NCBI GenBank assembly: GCA_024138015.1
Contig: JAMXBB010000002.1
Coordinates: forward strand, 13,302,040-13,366,039
Direction of reading: 5' to 3'
DNA length: 64,000 nucleotides
Source: Lumnitzera littorea
Taxonomy: Eukaryota > Streptophyta > Magnoliopsida > Myrtales > Combretaceae
Part shown: piece by piece, positions 51,717-63,500 of the stretch
How the letters are laid out: every line of letters begins with the position of its first letter
How positions within the stretch are numbered: the first letter of the stretch is position 1
Position numbers and translations under genes: made by a program
Notes under the pieces: model-generated
The model's input: only the letters and a program-made list of their open reading frames with translations
Database searches by the model: none
Told to the model about the DNA's origin: nothing

Positions 51717-52680
51717 TACTACACAAAACTTAGAGTAACCATTGAGACTGGAAGTGCGTGTGACTGCAGGAGATTGTCACATCTGACAAATGCGATCGCA
51801 TTTCACAAATGCAAATGTATCAAAATCTTTAAGTCGTATCTTTTATGTACGATAACTATATAAATTATATTATGGCATTTGGCATTTTCAAAATAAGATT
51901 TAGTATCAGTATTTTTATAATTATTTTTATATAATTCATATTTATATAATTTTTTATTTTAGATTTGATATACATGTGTTGTATCTCATTTTACTGTACT
52001 CTCTTCTTTAAGAACCTCCATTTTGTTCTACCTTCATTTTATTTTAGGGTATCATTTGATTTAACAAATTTTATTGGACTGGATTGGACACAATTGTTTA
52101 ATTTGTTATTTTAGATTGGTTACAAAACATAAAAAAAAAAAGCTTGAAGGACTAAACATACTCAAATTTTGTCCCTTTAAAAATATGGTATAAAAGTTAG
52201 ATTCATTTGAGAATAACACACATATATATCGAAATCTCAAAATACCTTCTAATCGACATTATGTTGATTCAATGAAATGCATCTACTGTAATTGAAATTT
52301 AGTTTTTTCTTTTTTTTCTTTCTTTTTCTTGATAAGTAGATTGTCGTTGAGACGGTGCATTAGAAGTAGAGGATCACAGTGGGAGTGATTTTTTGTTCGA
52401 GGACTGAGCTTGACAAATTATTGTAACTTATAATATAAATATTTAACTTTTCTAATTACTAGCAAATTTATAGTTTTTTATTTAATATTATATGTAATTT
52501 TTTTACTTATGTGAATTCAATAATTGGTTTAAATTATATATTTTTTAACTACTATAAATACAAAATTAAATAAATAATAGACAATATTGGGTATAGAAAA
52601 GTCAAAATATAATAACAAGTATAATATTTGTATACAGCAATTAAGGAACATTGCAAAAATTTTATACCTAATACTGCATA

Positions 52681-52968
52681 AACTAAATATGGGACAACTT
52701 AATAGTGGCATTTGACAATACTCATGCCATAGAGCTGGTGGAAGAGGGTTATAGATTAAATGAATCAAGCTCGCCTATTGTTAAAGCATCCCTCGCTCTT
52801 ATACGAAAATTTTCTAATAGTATGTTTTGCAAGATTGTTCGTGAAGAAAACCAACTCGCAAGTGCTCTTACTATGGAGGGATTGGCTATAGATCATAATG
52901 ATGAGTTCTCCTTTTGTTTTCCTTTGAATGTTTTAGACTTCATTATTTTGGAGTCTAGGATGGACTAG
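52681..52968 (+). pseudogene. RNase H-like (retroelement or RVT_3-type) C-terminal relic
   Basis: The frame ending at the TAG at 52966-52968 encodes DNTHAIELVEEGYRLNE and then IVREENQLASALTMEG, the pattern of the C-terminal half of plant RNase H-like domains (a D...A..LI. element, then HI.RE.N..AD.LA). The usual Ala-Asp before the last helix is altered to Ala-Ser. The N-terminal half with the first catalytic acids is absent upstream, and no intact reverse transcriptase is nearby. It is probably a leftover of a non-LTR retroelement or of a single-exon RNase H-like gene. Confidence 0.5.
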
Positions 52969-54198
52969 AGTGACATTTTATTTAGGCATTCAGGCTGCGA
53001 TGTTACATAACTTTGAAAAGTTTTTAGTTTTCTTGTTATGTGACGTGGTTGAAGTGTATATTTTGCTACTTTAGTCGTATTCAGATATTTTATTCTTATT
53101 AAACGAAAAAAATACTATACAAACCAAATGTAGGACAATAAAATTATATAGTTTTATATTTCTATAATTATATTGTCATGTTTTTCTTATCCTATTTAAT
53201 TGTAGCAACTAAACATTAGTGAAGTTTATTCATAAAAATCTTTAACATTTATTATAACAAACATATTTAAATTAATGTAATAGTAAAAGGAGATAAAGAA
53301 AAAAAGAGAAGAAAAAGCGTATAGAACTCCAAAGTAGGAGGTCCTTGCTTCTTGAAAGATGAAGGACCTTCCCTGGATCGGCTTGAAGTCCACTCCAAGA
53401 ATCCCTGGAGAGGGATCACCTAAGGCCAACATTCACACTGGTTCCTGACACACTCTCCAACATTGGAAGGAATGGTCACCTGGTAACGTGCCTTATTGGA
53501 CGAATGTGGTTCCTCTATTTTTTTTCTTTCTTTTTAAGTTGGGATAAAGCGTATTGATTGGACCATAAGATTTCAAAATTATTAAAAAAATTTTATAAAA
53601 TAACTTACAACATCTTTATTTGTAAAGAGTTGTTTAAAATTCCTAAATGGTATATTAATAATTTAAAAACCTTTTTTTTTTAAGTTTATATATTTGTACA
53701 TAAAAATTCTTTTTATTGAATTCACACAATAAAAATTTAAGTTAACATAATACTAAAAGTAAAAAAGAAAATAATAAAATTTACTTTTTAAATTCTCTTT
53801 GGCTAGGGACCATAACTTAGCCAACAACCTCGTCTCATCTGCCAAGGAGCTCCTGAGATTCTTGATATTGGTTCTTATATCGATAACCTAGATCAGTGAT
53901 TCCCTCGTGATAAAATTTTTTTCAAAAAAGTAGTTAATATGTCGAGGTGACACCTAAAATTACTATGCACATTTAGCACAGTGGTCGAGCTAAGAACATT
54001 GGAACCCGCCAGTTTCTCGGTTTCCATAACCGGACAGGAACCGATTCCCAGTCCACGTTGCTTTTTTTTTTTTTATGCGTTAAATCCTGGTCCCCACCGT
54101 CTCCCTCGGATTGACTATACCCATAATCAGAGCCGAACTCTCCGGTGCAAAGCCCTTCGATTATATTCTCAGGGGTTTTTGATTTTGAAGCTTGAACA
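52969..54198. other. Intergenic and promoter region of the dienelactone hydrolase gene
   Basis: AT-rich except for an island at about 53320-53500, whose minus-strand frame (53226-53432) is unrecognised, and the last ~200 bp. Between 53985 and 54198 the DNA becomes G+C-richer with pyrimidine runs, as expected for a plant promoter and 5' UTR. It also contains a near-palindromic pair, CGGTTTCCATAACCGG, at 54018-54033. No convincing TATA box. Confidence 0.45.
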
Positions 54199-56465
54199 AT
54201 GGCAATGCTGATGGTAAGGACGAAAGCATTTTCATCACTCTCATGCTCCAGAATTTTCCCAAAACTCACATCCGCTCTCTCTCTCCTAAGCTCCTCGCTA
54301 TCTCCCTTCTCAATCCGTTCGATGGCTTACTCTTCATCAGAATCTCCTCCTTTCAACAGAGTTCAAATCCATAGAGAAAACGCTGTAAGTTCAAATGTTC
54401 ATCCGTTGATGGGTTCCGTAAAGCTCAAAACTTTAGTCAACTTTTTGATGGTTTGTGAGCTGAAATAAATTGACTGTAATTTGAAGTTTATTGTTTACAT
54501 ACGAATTTTGTAGTGTGGTGACTAAAGTTCCATCCTTTGTTGGATTGTAGATGTTGGGTATGAAAATAATTATTTATTGTCTGATGTTTTTTAATGAATG
54601 TATGATCTGATGTTTTATAAGCTTCTATTGAATATACCGAGGTCTGTGGTATATATTAAGGTGTTCAAGTTCACATGATTGATACCAATAGCAATATCTG
54701 AATGCTGATTCTCGAGAGGATGAGTTTTTACTCGCTAATGCGGCGTTCTAGCTGGTTTTAGCTCGTTTCATATTTATGTGTGTTAAAAATACATAAAATT
54801 GATTACTCATGGGAAATGCTTGAAAATCACTTAACGGTATTCAGGTTTTCTTGACTGGATGTGTTGTTCAGGTTAGACATGCGTTTTCTTTCTTATGAAT
54901 TCTTTCTGAAATTGTGTTTTAAATGGGGTTGGCTTAGAGACAGTTTGCCACGAATCATGTGGTATTAGGAATTGCCACCTTAATTTATGCCTTGACTGAT
55001 TGCACTCTGAAAATATTTGGCTTTAGTTCTGAGATAAGCTTGGAAATTGCAACCATGCATGCATGCTTTTTGTGTCTTTCATAGTTTTTTCCTGTTAATC
55101 ACGGGCTCTGTAACTAGCTTCATCTTGTTTCAAATTTGTTTTAGTCATTTAAAACTGACTACAAATTGGAAATAATTAAAATTTTACTTCATTTTTTATC
55201 GATATTGTTGTTGCATCCATGTTAGATGTTCTCGTTGTTGTGGACTCTCCTTTCTGGACTTGTGTTTCAGAACGAGCTACTTTTAGAGCTGTATTGCCAT
55301 GATCGTGGTTTCAGAAATTTCCACCCTTGATCAATGCCTTGAGTGATTATGCTCCGAAAAAATGTTGGACTTTAGTTCCTTGCTGTGTTTGCAACTAACA
55401 ACCATGTACATGCTCATTGTGTCTTATGCTGCAATTTAGAGTACTTTGAGTAGCTTCATAAGAGAAAACTCTGCAAATTTCAGTGATTTTTCAATATTTA
55501 TGCATGGAAAACAATGGAAAGTGCCATTTGCCATACCTTACATGTGTTTTGTTAATTCATATTTTGTGTTTTCCATATATGCCCTACTCTATTGCTATTG
55601 TCGTACTGATGCTGTTTATGCAAAAGAAACTGCAAAGCTGACTATAGTTTGTCTTGTTGAATAGACATTTGATGCCTATGTGGTTGGCAAAGATGGTGCT
55701 CCTGGGATTGTTGTGCTTCAGGAGTGGTGGGGGGTGGATTTCGAGATCAAAAACCATGCTCTGAAGATTTCACAGATGGATCCTGGATTTAAGGAACTTA
55801 TTCCTGAGTAAATTAGCTGTCTCTGAGGAATGTGCTTACTAAACTTGCTGTTGACAGGCAACAACTGATTTTGTCTAAATGTATTGGTCTTGTGGCAGTC
55901 TCTATCGAGGAAAGGTAGGTCTGGATGTTGCAGAAGCTCAACACTTGATGGATGGCCTTGACTGGCAAGGTGCAGTAAAGGATATCAGTGCATCTGTTAA
56001 CTGGCTCAAGGCAAATGGTTCAAAGAAGGTGTGAATAAGTCTAGTGTTTAATTTGATTGAGACATTTACCTGTTAATTTTTCAGCCCTGATTGTCCTTGA
56101 CCGAAAGGTCTGCTTAGGATTTTTCTCTGTTACAGTGGCATGTCATTGAGCCTCTTCCCTGAGGCAAATTTTTATCTATGCCCACTTCCCATTTAAGGAA
56201 GCATATTTTCTCTACTGATAATTTACCAAGCTACGTTGTGATCCTGTACGCTACAGGTTGGCGTCACTGGTTTTTGCATGGGAGGTGCTCTTTCAATTGC
56301 TAGCTCTGTTTTGGTCCCAGAGGTTGATTCTGTTGTGGCATTTTATGGAGTACCATCTCCAGAGCTTGCAGATCCTGCCAAGGCTAAAGCACCTATCCAG
56401 GCTCATTTTGGCAAGCTTGATAATTTTGTTGGCTTTTCAGATGTGATGGTATAGCTTTGTTGTTC

Positions 56466-56497
<32 letters not shown>

Positions 56498-59400
56498 TCA
56501 TATATATATATATATATAGATATAAATTTCTGCTGCTCATAGTAACTTTTCTTTTCATCTAACTCATCTTGCACCTAGTCCGACAGTGATATCATCAACT
56601 GAATATGTTTAGTTCTCTCTTAAGGATTTGCTCAACCTTTGGAAAACCTTTTGCACTTTGTACATTTTTTTGTGTGTTTTCTTTCCCTGCAGTAAAATTA
56701 TCTAGCATGCATATTGTCTTTAGTGCAATGTACATCATGTCTCTACTGCAGGGAAAGAAGAGTGCCTTCATAGTAAATCCTTTTGTCTTTTTGGTTCAAA
56801 GGTTAGATGGCAATATATCCAACAACATATTTCCATACTGATAATTTAGGCTGAGAAATTGCTTACATCCTTTAAAAAAGCCAATCTTGTGTCTATGATA
56901 GCATAGAAATTCTCTTTTGAACCTTAGGGTTGTAATGGAACCCTTGGGTCTGTCACAATGTTTAATTTCAATGCTGCTACTAGGATTGTTCTTCTTAGCT
57001 ATGCATAAGTTGGCAAAAGTGCATATGCTGATTGATGGTTCTATTCTAGAATTTCTGTTGCCTTAAGCTTCACCCTGTAGAATCTAGATCAAGAAGGGTA
57101 AGCTCTAAACTAAACCATATTATATTGCTTGTCTATATCAACACTCAACTGATCTAACATCTTTTTGGGTAATCCAGTTAGATATGGCCTCCATCTTATT
57201 TCTAGCTCAACTACAAGAATCATGGGGGTTATATGCCTTAATCTGAACAAGATAATGCTTGTCACCACTGAGGACAATCATCAACAGAACAAATCAAAAT
57301 AACCTGCGTCCTCTCATTTTTCACCCTAAGAATTTCAAACCCCTCCCAAATAATATAGTTTTCCACCACCTCCCAAAATTGGTGAATACCTAGAAATAGC
57401 AATCCTATTTGAAGTTAAATTTTTTGGATGGATCTTCATCCCATCACTTCACCCCTAGCAAATGTTGCCACTGAACTCCTTACCAACATCTTTATCACAA
57501 TCTGATAATCCATTTATACTATTGTCATACTCACTCTCTACTTCCTCAAACAAAGATTTAAACTCTGACTCAATGAGACTTAAATTTGTTTGAGTTAAAC
57601 TTGGCCATTACCAAAGAACTTGAAGTCTGCATTCAGAGCAGAGCAAAACTCTTTATCAACAAGATTTTTATCACCAGACCTTATGTCATTGATACCAGTG
57701 AACTGCATTGGAGATTAACTGATGAACTTTGTGTCACTTAAGTACACGTGGATTTCCTTGATGCCATGGTGATAGGTGAACATGACAATTGTATCTTGGT
57801 TCTTCTCTATCTTCATTCTTCTATATGAATCTGAGACCGTTGAGCATATAGTGGTTGCAACTTATCTTGCCATGAGGCTAGGGATGGCACAAATTGTGTT
57901 GGTCACCATGTCCAAATAGCTAGCTATATTCTTGTGCATATATTTTGTCCTCCTTATGCACGTCCCTTTTGTAGTCAACAAAAAAGTTGTGTTCCTTTTC
58001 CTTGGAAATGGGGTTAGGATTTTACAGACAAGGGTTCTTGGAAGCAGCTTTGACAAGATGGGGTTAGGTTTAGGGTTCAACAAAATCTTTTGGGGTTACC
58101 TTAGATTAGGGCTTCTACTATGCGGTTATTGGTTTCAACTAGGGTTTCTAAGGTTAGAGTTATAGGGAATTGATTAGGGGTTATCAATGCGAAGTGTTGT
58201 TTTCCTTGGCTTTTTATTAATATGAGTCAGGTTTTTTTAATCAACATATACTGTTTTTTAGAGAGCCTTGGTCCAACTACTTAATGCGATCCACCTTAGC
58301 TTCATCAATTAGCTGGCATTCATTTGATTTATATATGTGCCAGCTAAGCAAAAGATACTAGTCCTATGTTTTGATGGGGCTGCACTATTGAATTTTCCAA
58401 ATTCAGGATTCTTGGTATTTTCTAAAGTTTACTGAGGTGTCTTTGTAATTTTACCCATATTATTGTTATAAGAAAGGTCCAGAGTTAATATTGCCAGCTA
58501 AAACTATGTGAATAGGATATATAAAAGTTAATATATCTAAATTCTACTTGATATTCTCAACCCCATGTTTCACAGCTTGCAAAGTTTGCTTTCTGCCTTT
58601 TGGAACCCCAAATTAATGATTCTTTGAAAAAACCTGGTCCAGCTGCTTAATGTGATCCACCTCAGCTTCATCAGTGAACTGGCATTCATTTGATTTAAAT
58701 ATGTACCAAGTTAAGAAAAAAGTATGGGTCTGATTTTTTTGACAGGAGTGCAGTCTTGAGTTTTTCAAATTGGCTCCTTTGTAATTTTTAAATAAGATTA
58801 ACCATGATACTATTATAGGAAAAGGTCTACAGAACTATATAAATAAGATAGATGATGTTAATATATCTAAATTGTTCTTGATTTTTTCAACTTCATGCTT
58901 AACAGCTTGCAAAATTTGCTTTTCTGCCTTCTGCAGCCCCAAATTGATGACTTTGTTCTGTCCTATTTTCTACAAATTATATATCTCTTCCCACCTTTAA
59001 TCTTGGTTGCAATCATTATATAAGACATTCATTTTTTCTTTTCAATAATCTTCTGTTGAAATATTTTGCCCAAATAGATTACCTGATATCTTTGGAGACT
59101 CGGATAGATAGCCAGAGGATGCTTGATTTTGGCTGTTTAGGAGAATAATGGGTTGACACTTCTGTAAGGGGGCCATATTAACAATCTCTTTATCATGCCA
59201 ATTTTTTGAATCTATAGAGACAGTGGCTGTAATTTTTGGCTGGAAATACATGCCCTTTTATTTTGATGTGCATGAGTCGCTTGTTTAATTTTTTTAGACT
59301 GGGCATAAAGATCTCAAGGTGACCTTCACCATAAAGTCCACAAATTTGACCAAAATATCATTCTATTATTTATCTTCACATACGTTGGCAACCCCTAACA

Positions 59401-60576
59401 TAAGCAGTTGAACATGAGCTATATTTTGCCTGAAAAAAGAGTTCTGGTTCACCAAAGTACTCAATTGGCAGAAGATCATAGCCTCATGCTTGAAACTGTA
59501 CTAGCTTCATTTCTTTTATACATTAGATGCTTTAGACATCTATCTATATAAGCGATCACATAAAGTTCAAGTGCTATATTTCAATGAATATGTTTGCCAT
59601 TATAAGCAGAAGCTTTTCAAGTTTGATAATGCATTGTTTCAATTGGATTTTATTGAAACCAAGAGCATATCTAGAAACATATTTGAAAATTTATGATTTA
59701 ACATCCGTGTCCCTTTTGTTGAACAAAAAAATGAGCCTCTCGTAACTTTTTATTTATATATATATATATATGTATATATTTGGTGCTGCATGCTTGTGTG
59801 TAAAATCCTGTGGTGATATTATTTTGAGTTAATTCCTATCAAGGGGAAAGTGTCGATGCTGATTTGATAAAATTGAAAAACTGAAGTTTTCTGCATGGCT
59901 TTTATTTGTTTATTTATTTATTTTTGGGGATTTGCTTTTCATAACTATTATCAAATTTGCAAATTGCAGTATATATGTATGTAATGATATGTTGATTGTC
60001 AATATAGGATTTTGTATGCTTTACGATATGATACATCCTGAGACCTATGTAAAGCGATGCTATTGCTTAGGTCACTAGGTTAGGATTCGTTTTTTTGTGG
60101 TTATGACCAAAGTAGATCGTATTATAGAGTTTAGACATCAAAAGAGGAGCTTTATTCTTGTCATGGATTGATGGAAAAAGAGGAAGAAACTGAAATTATC
60201 TCATCCATATTCAAGACAAGCAAGGCCCAGTCGAGAGTGGAGAATATGTTCATATGGAGCTGCTAGATCTAAATGTTATTCCATATGCCCTTGAAATTAG
60301 ATGGATATTATAGGTTTGATATCCGTCCTAAAGATGCTGTCCGTTTCTGCTTTCTGTTTCTGTCAGGCTGCCAAGGCTTTGGAGGAGAAACTGAAAACTT
60401 CTGGAGTTCCTTATGAGGTACTCATCTACCCTGGTAATGGCCATGCTTTTATGAACAGATCAGGAGAAGGTGTAAAGAGGAGGAAGAGCATGGGACTGGA
60501 GGATGAAGATGACGCTGCAGTCCAGCTTGCATGGTCTCGCTTCCAATCGTGGATGACTCGTTACCTCATTGAATAA
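54199..60576 (+). CDS. Dienelactone hydrolase family protein (alpha/beta hydrolase), 5 exons
   Basis: Exons read as 54199-54384, 55665-55807, 55899-56028, 56257-56448 and 60367-60576; joined they give 286 aa with all junctions in frame. The domain matches dienelactone hydrolase (carboxymethylenebutenolidase): QEWWG with E82, the nucleophile elbow GFCMGG with C160, D208 in GKLDNF, and H243 in NGHAFMN, forming the Cys-Asp-His triad. Bacterial relatives open the lactone ring of dienelactones; plant substrates are mostly unknown. Residues 1-45 are rich in Ser, Leu and Arg without acidic residues, as in plastid or mitochondrial targeting peptides. An in-frame Met42 (MAYSSSES, ATG at 54322) would give a ~245-aa form matching the length of the plant cytosolic homologues. 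The exon 4 donor is ATG|GTATAG, and the 3.9-kb fourth intron separates the Asp from the His. The ATG at 54199 is the first in frame, with a second at 54205. Confidence 0.9.
54385..55664 (+). other. Intron 1 of the dienelactone hydrolase gene (1.3 kb)
   Basis: Donor GTAAGT at 54385; acceptor GAATAG ending at 55664. Two passages repeat loosely (about 54940-55075 and 55300-55435: GAATTGCCACC..., ATGCCTTGA.TGATT, TTGG.CTTTAGTTC), suggesting a local duplication of ~130 bp about 360 bp apart. Confidence 0.6.
56471..56519. repeat. Compound (TC)n...(AT)n microsatellite
   Basis: About thirteen TC units, a short CA interruption, then about nine AT units, just inside intron 4. Confidence 0.85.
58261..58948 (+). 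repeat. Tandem duplication of ~340-360 bp in intron 4
   Basis: Unit 1 (58261-58618) and unit 2 (58622-58948) align along their length. Shared landmarks are TGGTCCA.CT.CTTAAT, GCTTCATCA, CTGGCATTCATTTGATTTA, CTTTGTAATTTT, GTTAATATATCTAAATT, ACAGCTTGCAAA.TTTGCTTT and CCCCAAATT. Divergence and small indels indicate an old event. Confidence 0.85.
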
Positions 60577-63500
60577 ATTACCTAGCATGTAACTTTGCAT
60601 GTCCTCGTTTCTTGCTGCCTTATTAGTAGTAAGATATGAGATAGGTTTGTTACTATCTTCATGCATGTGAGTGATACCATCAACAGGAATTTGTGTTCCG
60701 GTGACCAAAATCATGGCATAACAATTAGATAACTAATCAAAGAGGTAGAATAATTGATTTTAATTCTCAAATCACATCGTATGAAAATAAGTTCAGTAAG
60801 CTTGTGATTATTTACTTGGCCTCGCCAAATTGCAGCTGGTGAAATATATTTAATGTACAATTTGTTAATCAACTGACGGCATATGACGAAATATGAGTGG
60901 AATTTTTTGGTTCCTTGGTGGAACAAATGTTTGAGACTACATCTACGACATTGCATTGATGTGTAACTATGGTCATAACAATTATGGTGCTGATGATTTT
61001 TGATTTAGATGGATATTAATTTCTTCCAGTTTGAAAGACTTGCCTGCCTCAGGAAGCTACGAGGAAGTAACATCTGCTGACGCAGTTTTTCTTGTGATTG
61101 CTGACTGAAGGTGATCCTAGAAACCCGTCTCTAATGTGTGCTTGAAGGAAAACTACATGTCAGCTTCAGGAATCTGGATTTGGTCACGATCTTTATTTCC
61201 AAATCCGATTTTCCAATTATGTGTTGAAGATAACGCGTCTTCCACAAATCATGCCTTTCCCGTTAAAGAATAAAATATATACAAATTCTTCTTTCCAGCC
61301 TTAATAAGAGGGGAGGGGAGGGGAGGGGAGGGGTATGCATGTACGTTGTTCTGCTCGTGATGAAACACGCTCGATCCTCCCCTCCCCCCATCCGGTCGTT
61401 TATCTAAATTTTCCGTTGTACTTTGTTTTACACAGGCATAAAAGTAATTAGACATAAGCCAATCAGTAAATGTGTACTATCAATAGCATGTACTTGGAAC
61501 TGGATTTACGTCAATGGTAGGAAGAGCAAATGCCCTTGATAATCATACGTTAACTTTCATTAGTTGACCAACGTTCGGAGTGATAGATAAAGTTTACTTA
61601 TAATTCTATACTCTAGCCAGTCATATACCGCCATATACGACGAATGGTTGATCCTGGACAGTGCAATATGTCTTCTTATTTATTCACGAGGATGTAATAC
61701 GTGGTAACCGGAACAATTTTAGTGGCACAAAATGCTGTGGTTGGGGAATATATTTTAAAGCACCGGATTTGAATCTTCGATTGCCATGTTTCCATCTCTC
61801 ATTATTTTACTGTTTCAGATTTGAATGCCTGGATCCGGTCTTGGCACGACTTCACAACTATGGCGCATCAAGATGGCATCTTCATCCACCGAGTCAGTAG
61901 ATCATTACCGATTTCATAAAAGTTTTAAGCTCAAATATATGTAACATGTGATGTGTCCCCTTATGTTATGCCATTTGAGGGTTTATGAGTAGTTCAAGAT
62001 GACTACTGCTCTTAAGTTCCTAACTTGAGCCAACCATCATAGTTGAGCGCTCCATATCCCCGTTCACTTGCGAGAGAGTTGGAATTCCACTCTCTCCTTA
62101 CTTTTTATTATAGTGTTTGCTTAGTTTTTTTGTTTTCGAGTTACAGTTCCATAATAATCATTACTATTTTTAGTAAAAGAATCACGATTCGTTATAAAAT
62201 TTTACATTTTTCAAAAAAATAACCTTATCCCAATTTAATAACAACTATTATCATTATTAATACTATTGATCATTATCGCCACTATCGACTATTACTACTG
62301 TTACCACCAATATCACCACTACTGTCGACCACCACAACTGCTGTTGTTTTCCACCACCACCATTATCAGTGTCGCTATCACCATCTATTACTTAGGATTA
62401 ATTAAAAAAGAAAATAAATAAAGGGTAATTTAGTTAATAAAGTTATACTACATGTCTTCTTTTAAGTTATTTATAAATTTGACTAAATAAAGTAACAGGT
62501 ATTTATACTCTTATTATATTTTTTAGAAATTTCAATTCTATTCCTCTTGATAATTTATCATCTAACCTTACTTGATTGTTCTTGCCCATTTAAATGGCCA
62601 CATAGCTTAGTGTATAACTATTGTATCCCACTCCATATTAAGAGTTGACAAACTTGCAACATGTAATTCAACCCTCAAACAACAAGCAAAAATTTTCATT
62701 AGATTGATATGTTAAAGTCTATTTGCATGCATCATTATCATGGAAACAATGGAAAAATTAATAAATGATTTAATCAATTGATTATCTAAGAAAAAGAAAC
62801 TTTCGGGATTAAATCTTATCTCTATTAGATCGATAGATATCTTAACCTTGATTTAGAATTAGATCCTGATTATAGGTTAAATTAGGATCATACTATAATT
62901 TTTAAGTGAAAAATGGCAAAACCAAGGGGTTTATATAACTGTTCTCCACGTTCAATTGTCCTTTTCCTCTTGGGAAACTTAATCAACCTTCATTTAGAAG
63001 TTTAGTAAGCCTAATAAAGTGTTGACAGCTTGAGTATTAGTTTGGTTGACCACTCTGTCTTAGAATAGAAGCCTCCATCTATTGGATGTACTTTGGTCAA
63101 TCATTTTGAAGGTTTAATTGATTGAATTACTATGAACCCTACATTGCAACTCTTGAGTTGAGTTGGTTTCTAGAATATCTAGTTGTCCAAATTGCCAAAG
63201 GCACAAAAATGAAATTTTGAGATAGAATGATTAATAGATCTTTATTTTAGGTTTCTAAGAAATGAGGATTTTCAATTCAAACTCTAGGTCCATCAAATCA
63301 TATTCAATCGTTATGAAATCTAATGAATTTTATCTTGGAAGGTCCAAAAGTCAAGGTTTTAACCGTTTGAAATCCATTTAAAATCAAACAACCAATTTGA
63401 GCCTCTTCAACCTCAAGACTCCAGTCACTATGCCATTTTTCAATGCATATTAAAAAGAGTTACCTTATCAAATCAAAGGTTAAAGTTATTAACACTTCTC

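Larger units (their letters stand above)
44870..52680. other. Large AT-rich gene-free block with possible LTR-type remnants
   Basis: No coding gene is supportable over nearly 8 kb. It holds TA microsatellites (44984-45012, about 50672-50693) and very AT-rich stretches (46.1-47.2 and 48.7-50.0 kb). Islands of mixed composition at 45440-45850, 47500-48650 and 50060-50200 contain phrases such as GGGTGAGCC...CTCAGTA (45462) and GCCAGTAAGTGGGATGG (about 48014) that recall plant LTR or noncoding retroelement sequence from memory. No paired LTRs or polymerase motifs were found. Confidence 0.4.
56449..60366 (+). other. Intron 4 of the dienelactone hydrolase gene (3.9 kb)
   Basis: This long intron contains a TC/AT compound microsatellite (56471-56519), a tandem duplication (58261-58948), a TA microsatellite (about 59756-59771) and an unassigned block of more even composition (57060-58200) without usable reading frames. 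The acceptor TGTCAG ends at 60366. Confidence 0.7.

Noticed and set aside
57932..58165. 77-codon frame in the hydrolase intron 4
   Set aside because: Low-complexity, Leu/Gly/Phe-rich translation inside a clear intron; overlapped by an equally long frame on the other strand.
5781..60576. Metabolic gene cluster linking CYP74, CSL and the hydrolase
   Set aside because: The genes belong to unrelated pathways, lie on both strands and are separated by up to 20 kb of repeats; CSL-containing clusters are known, but nothing here supports one.
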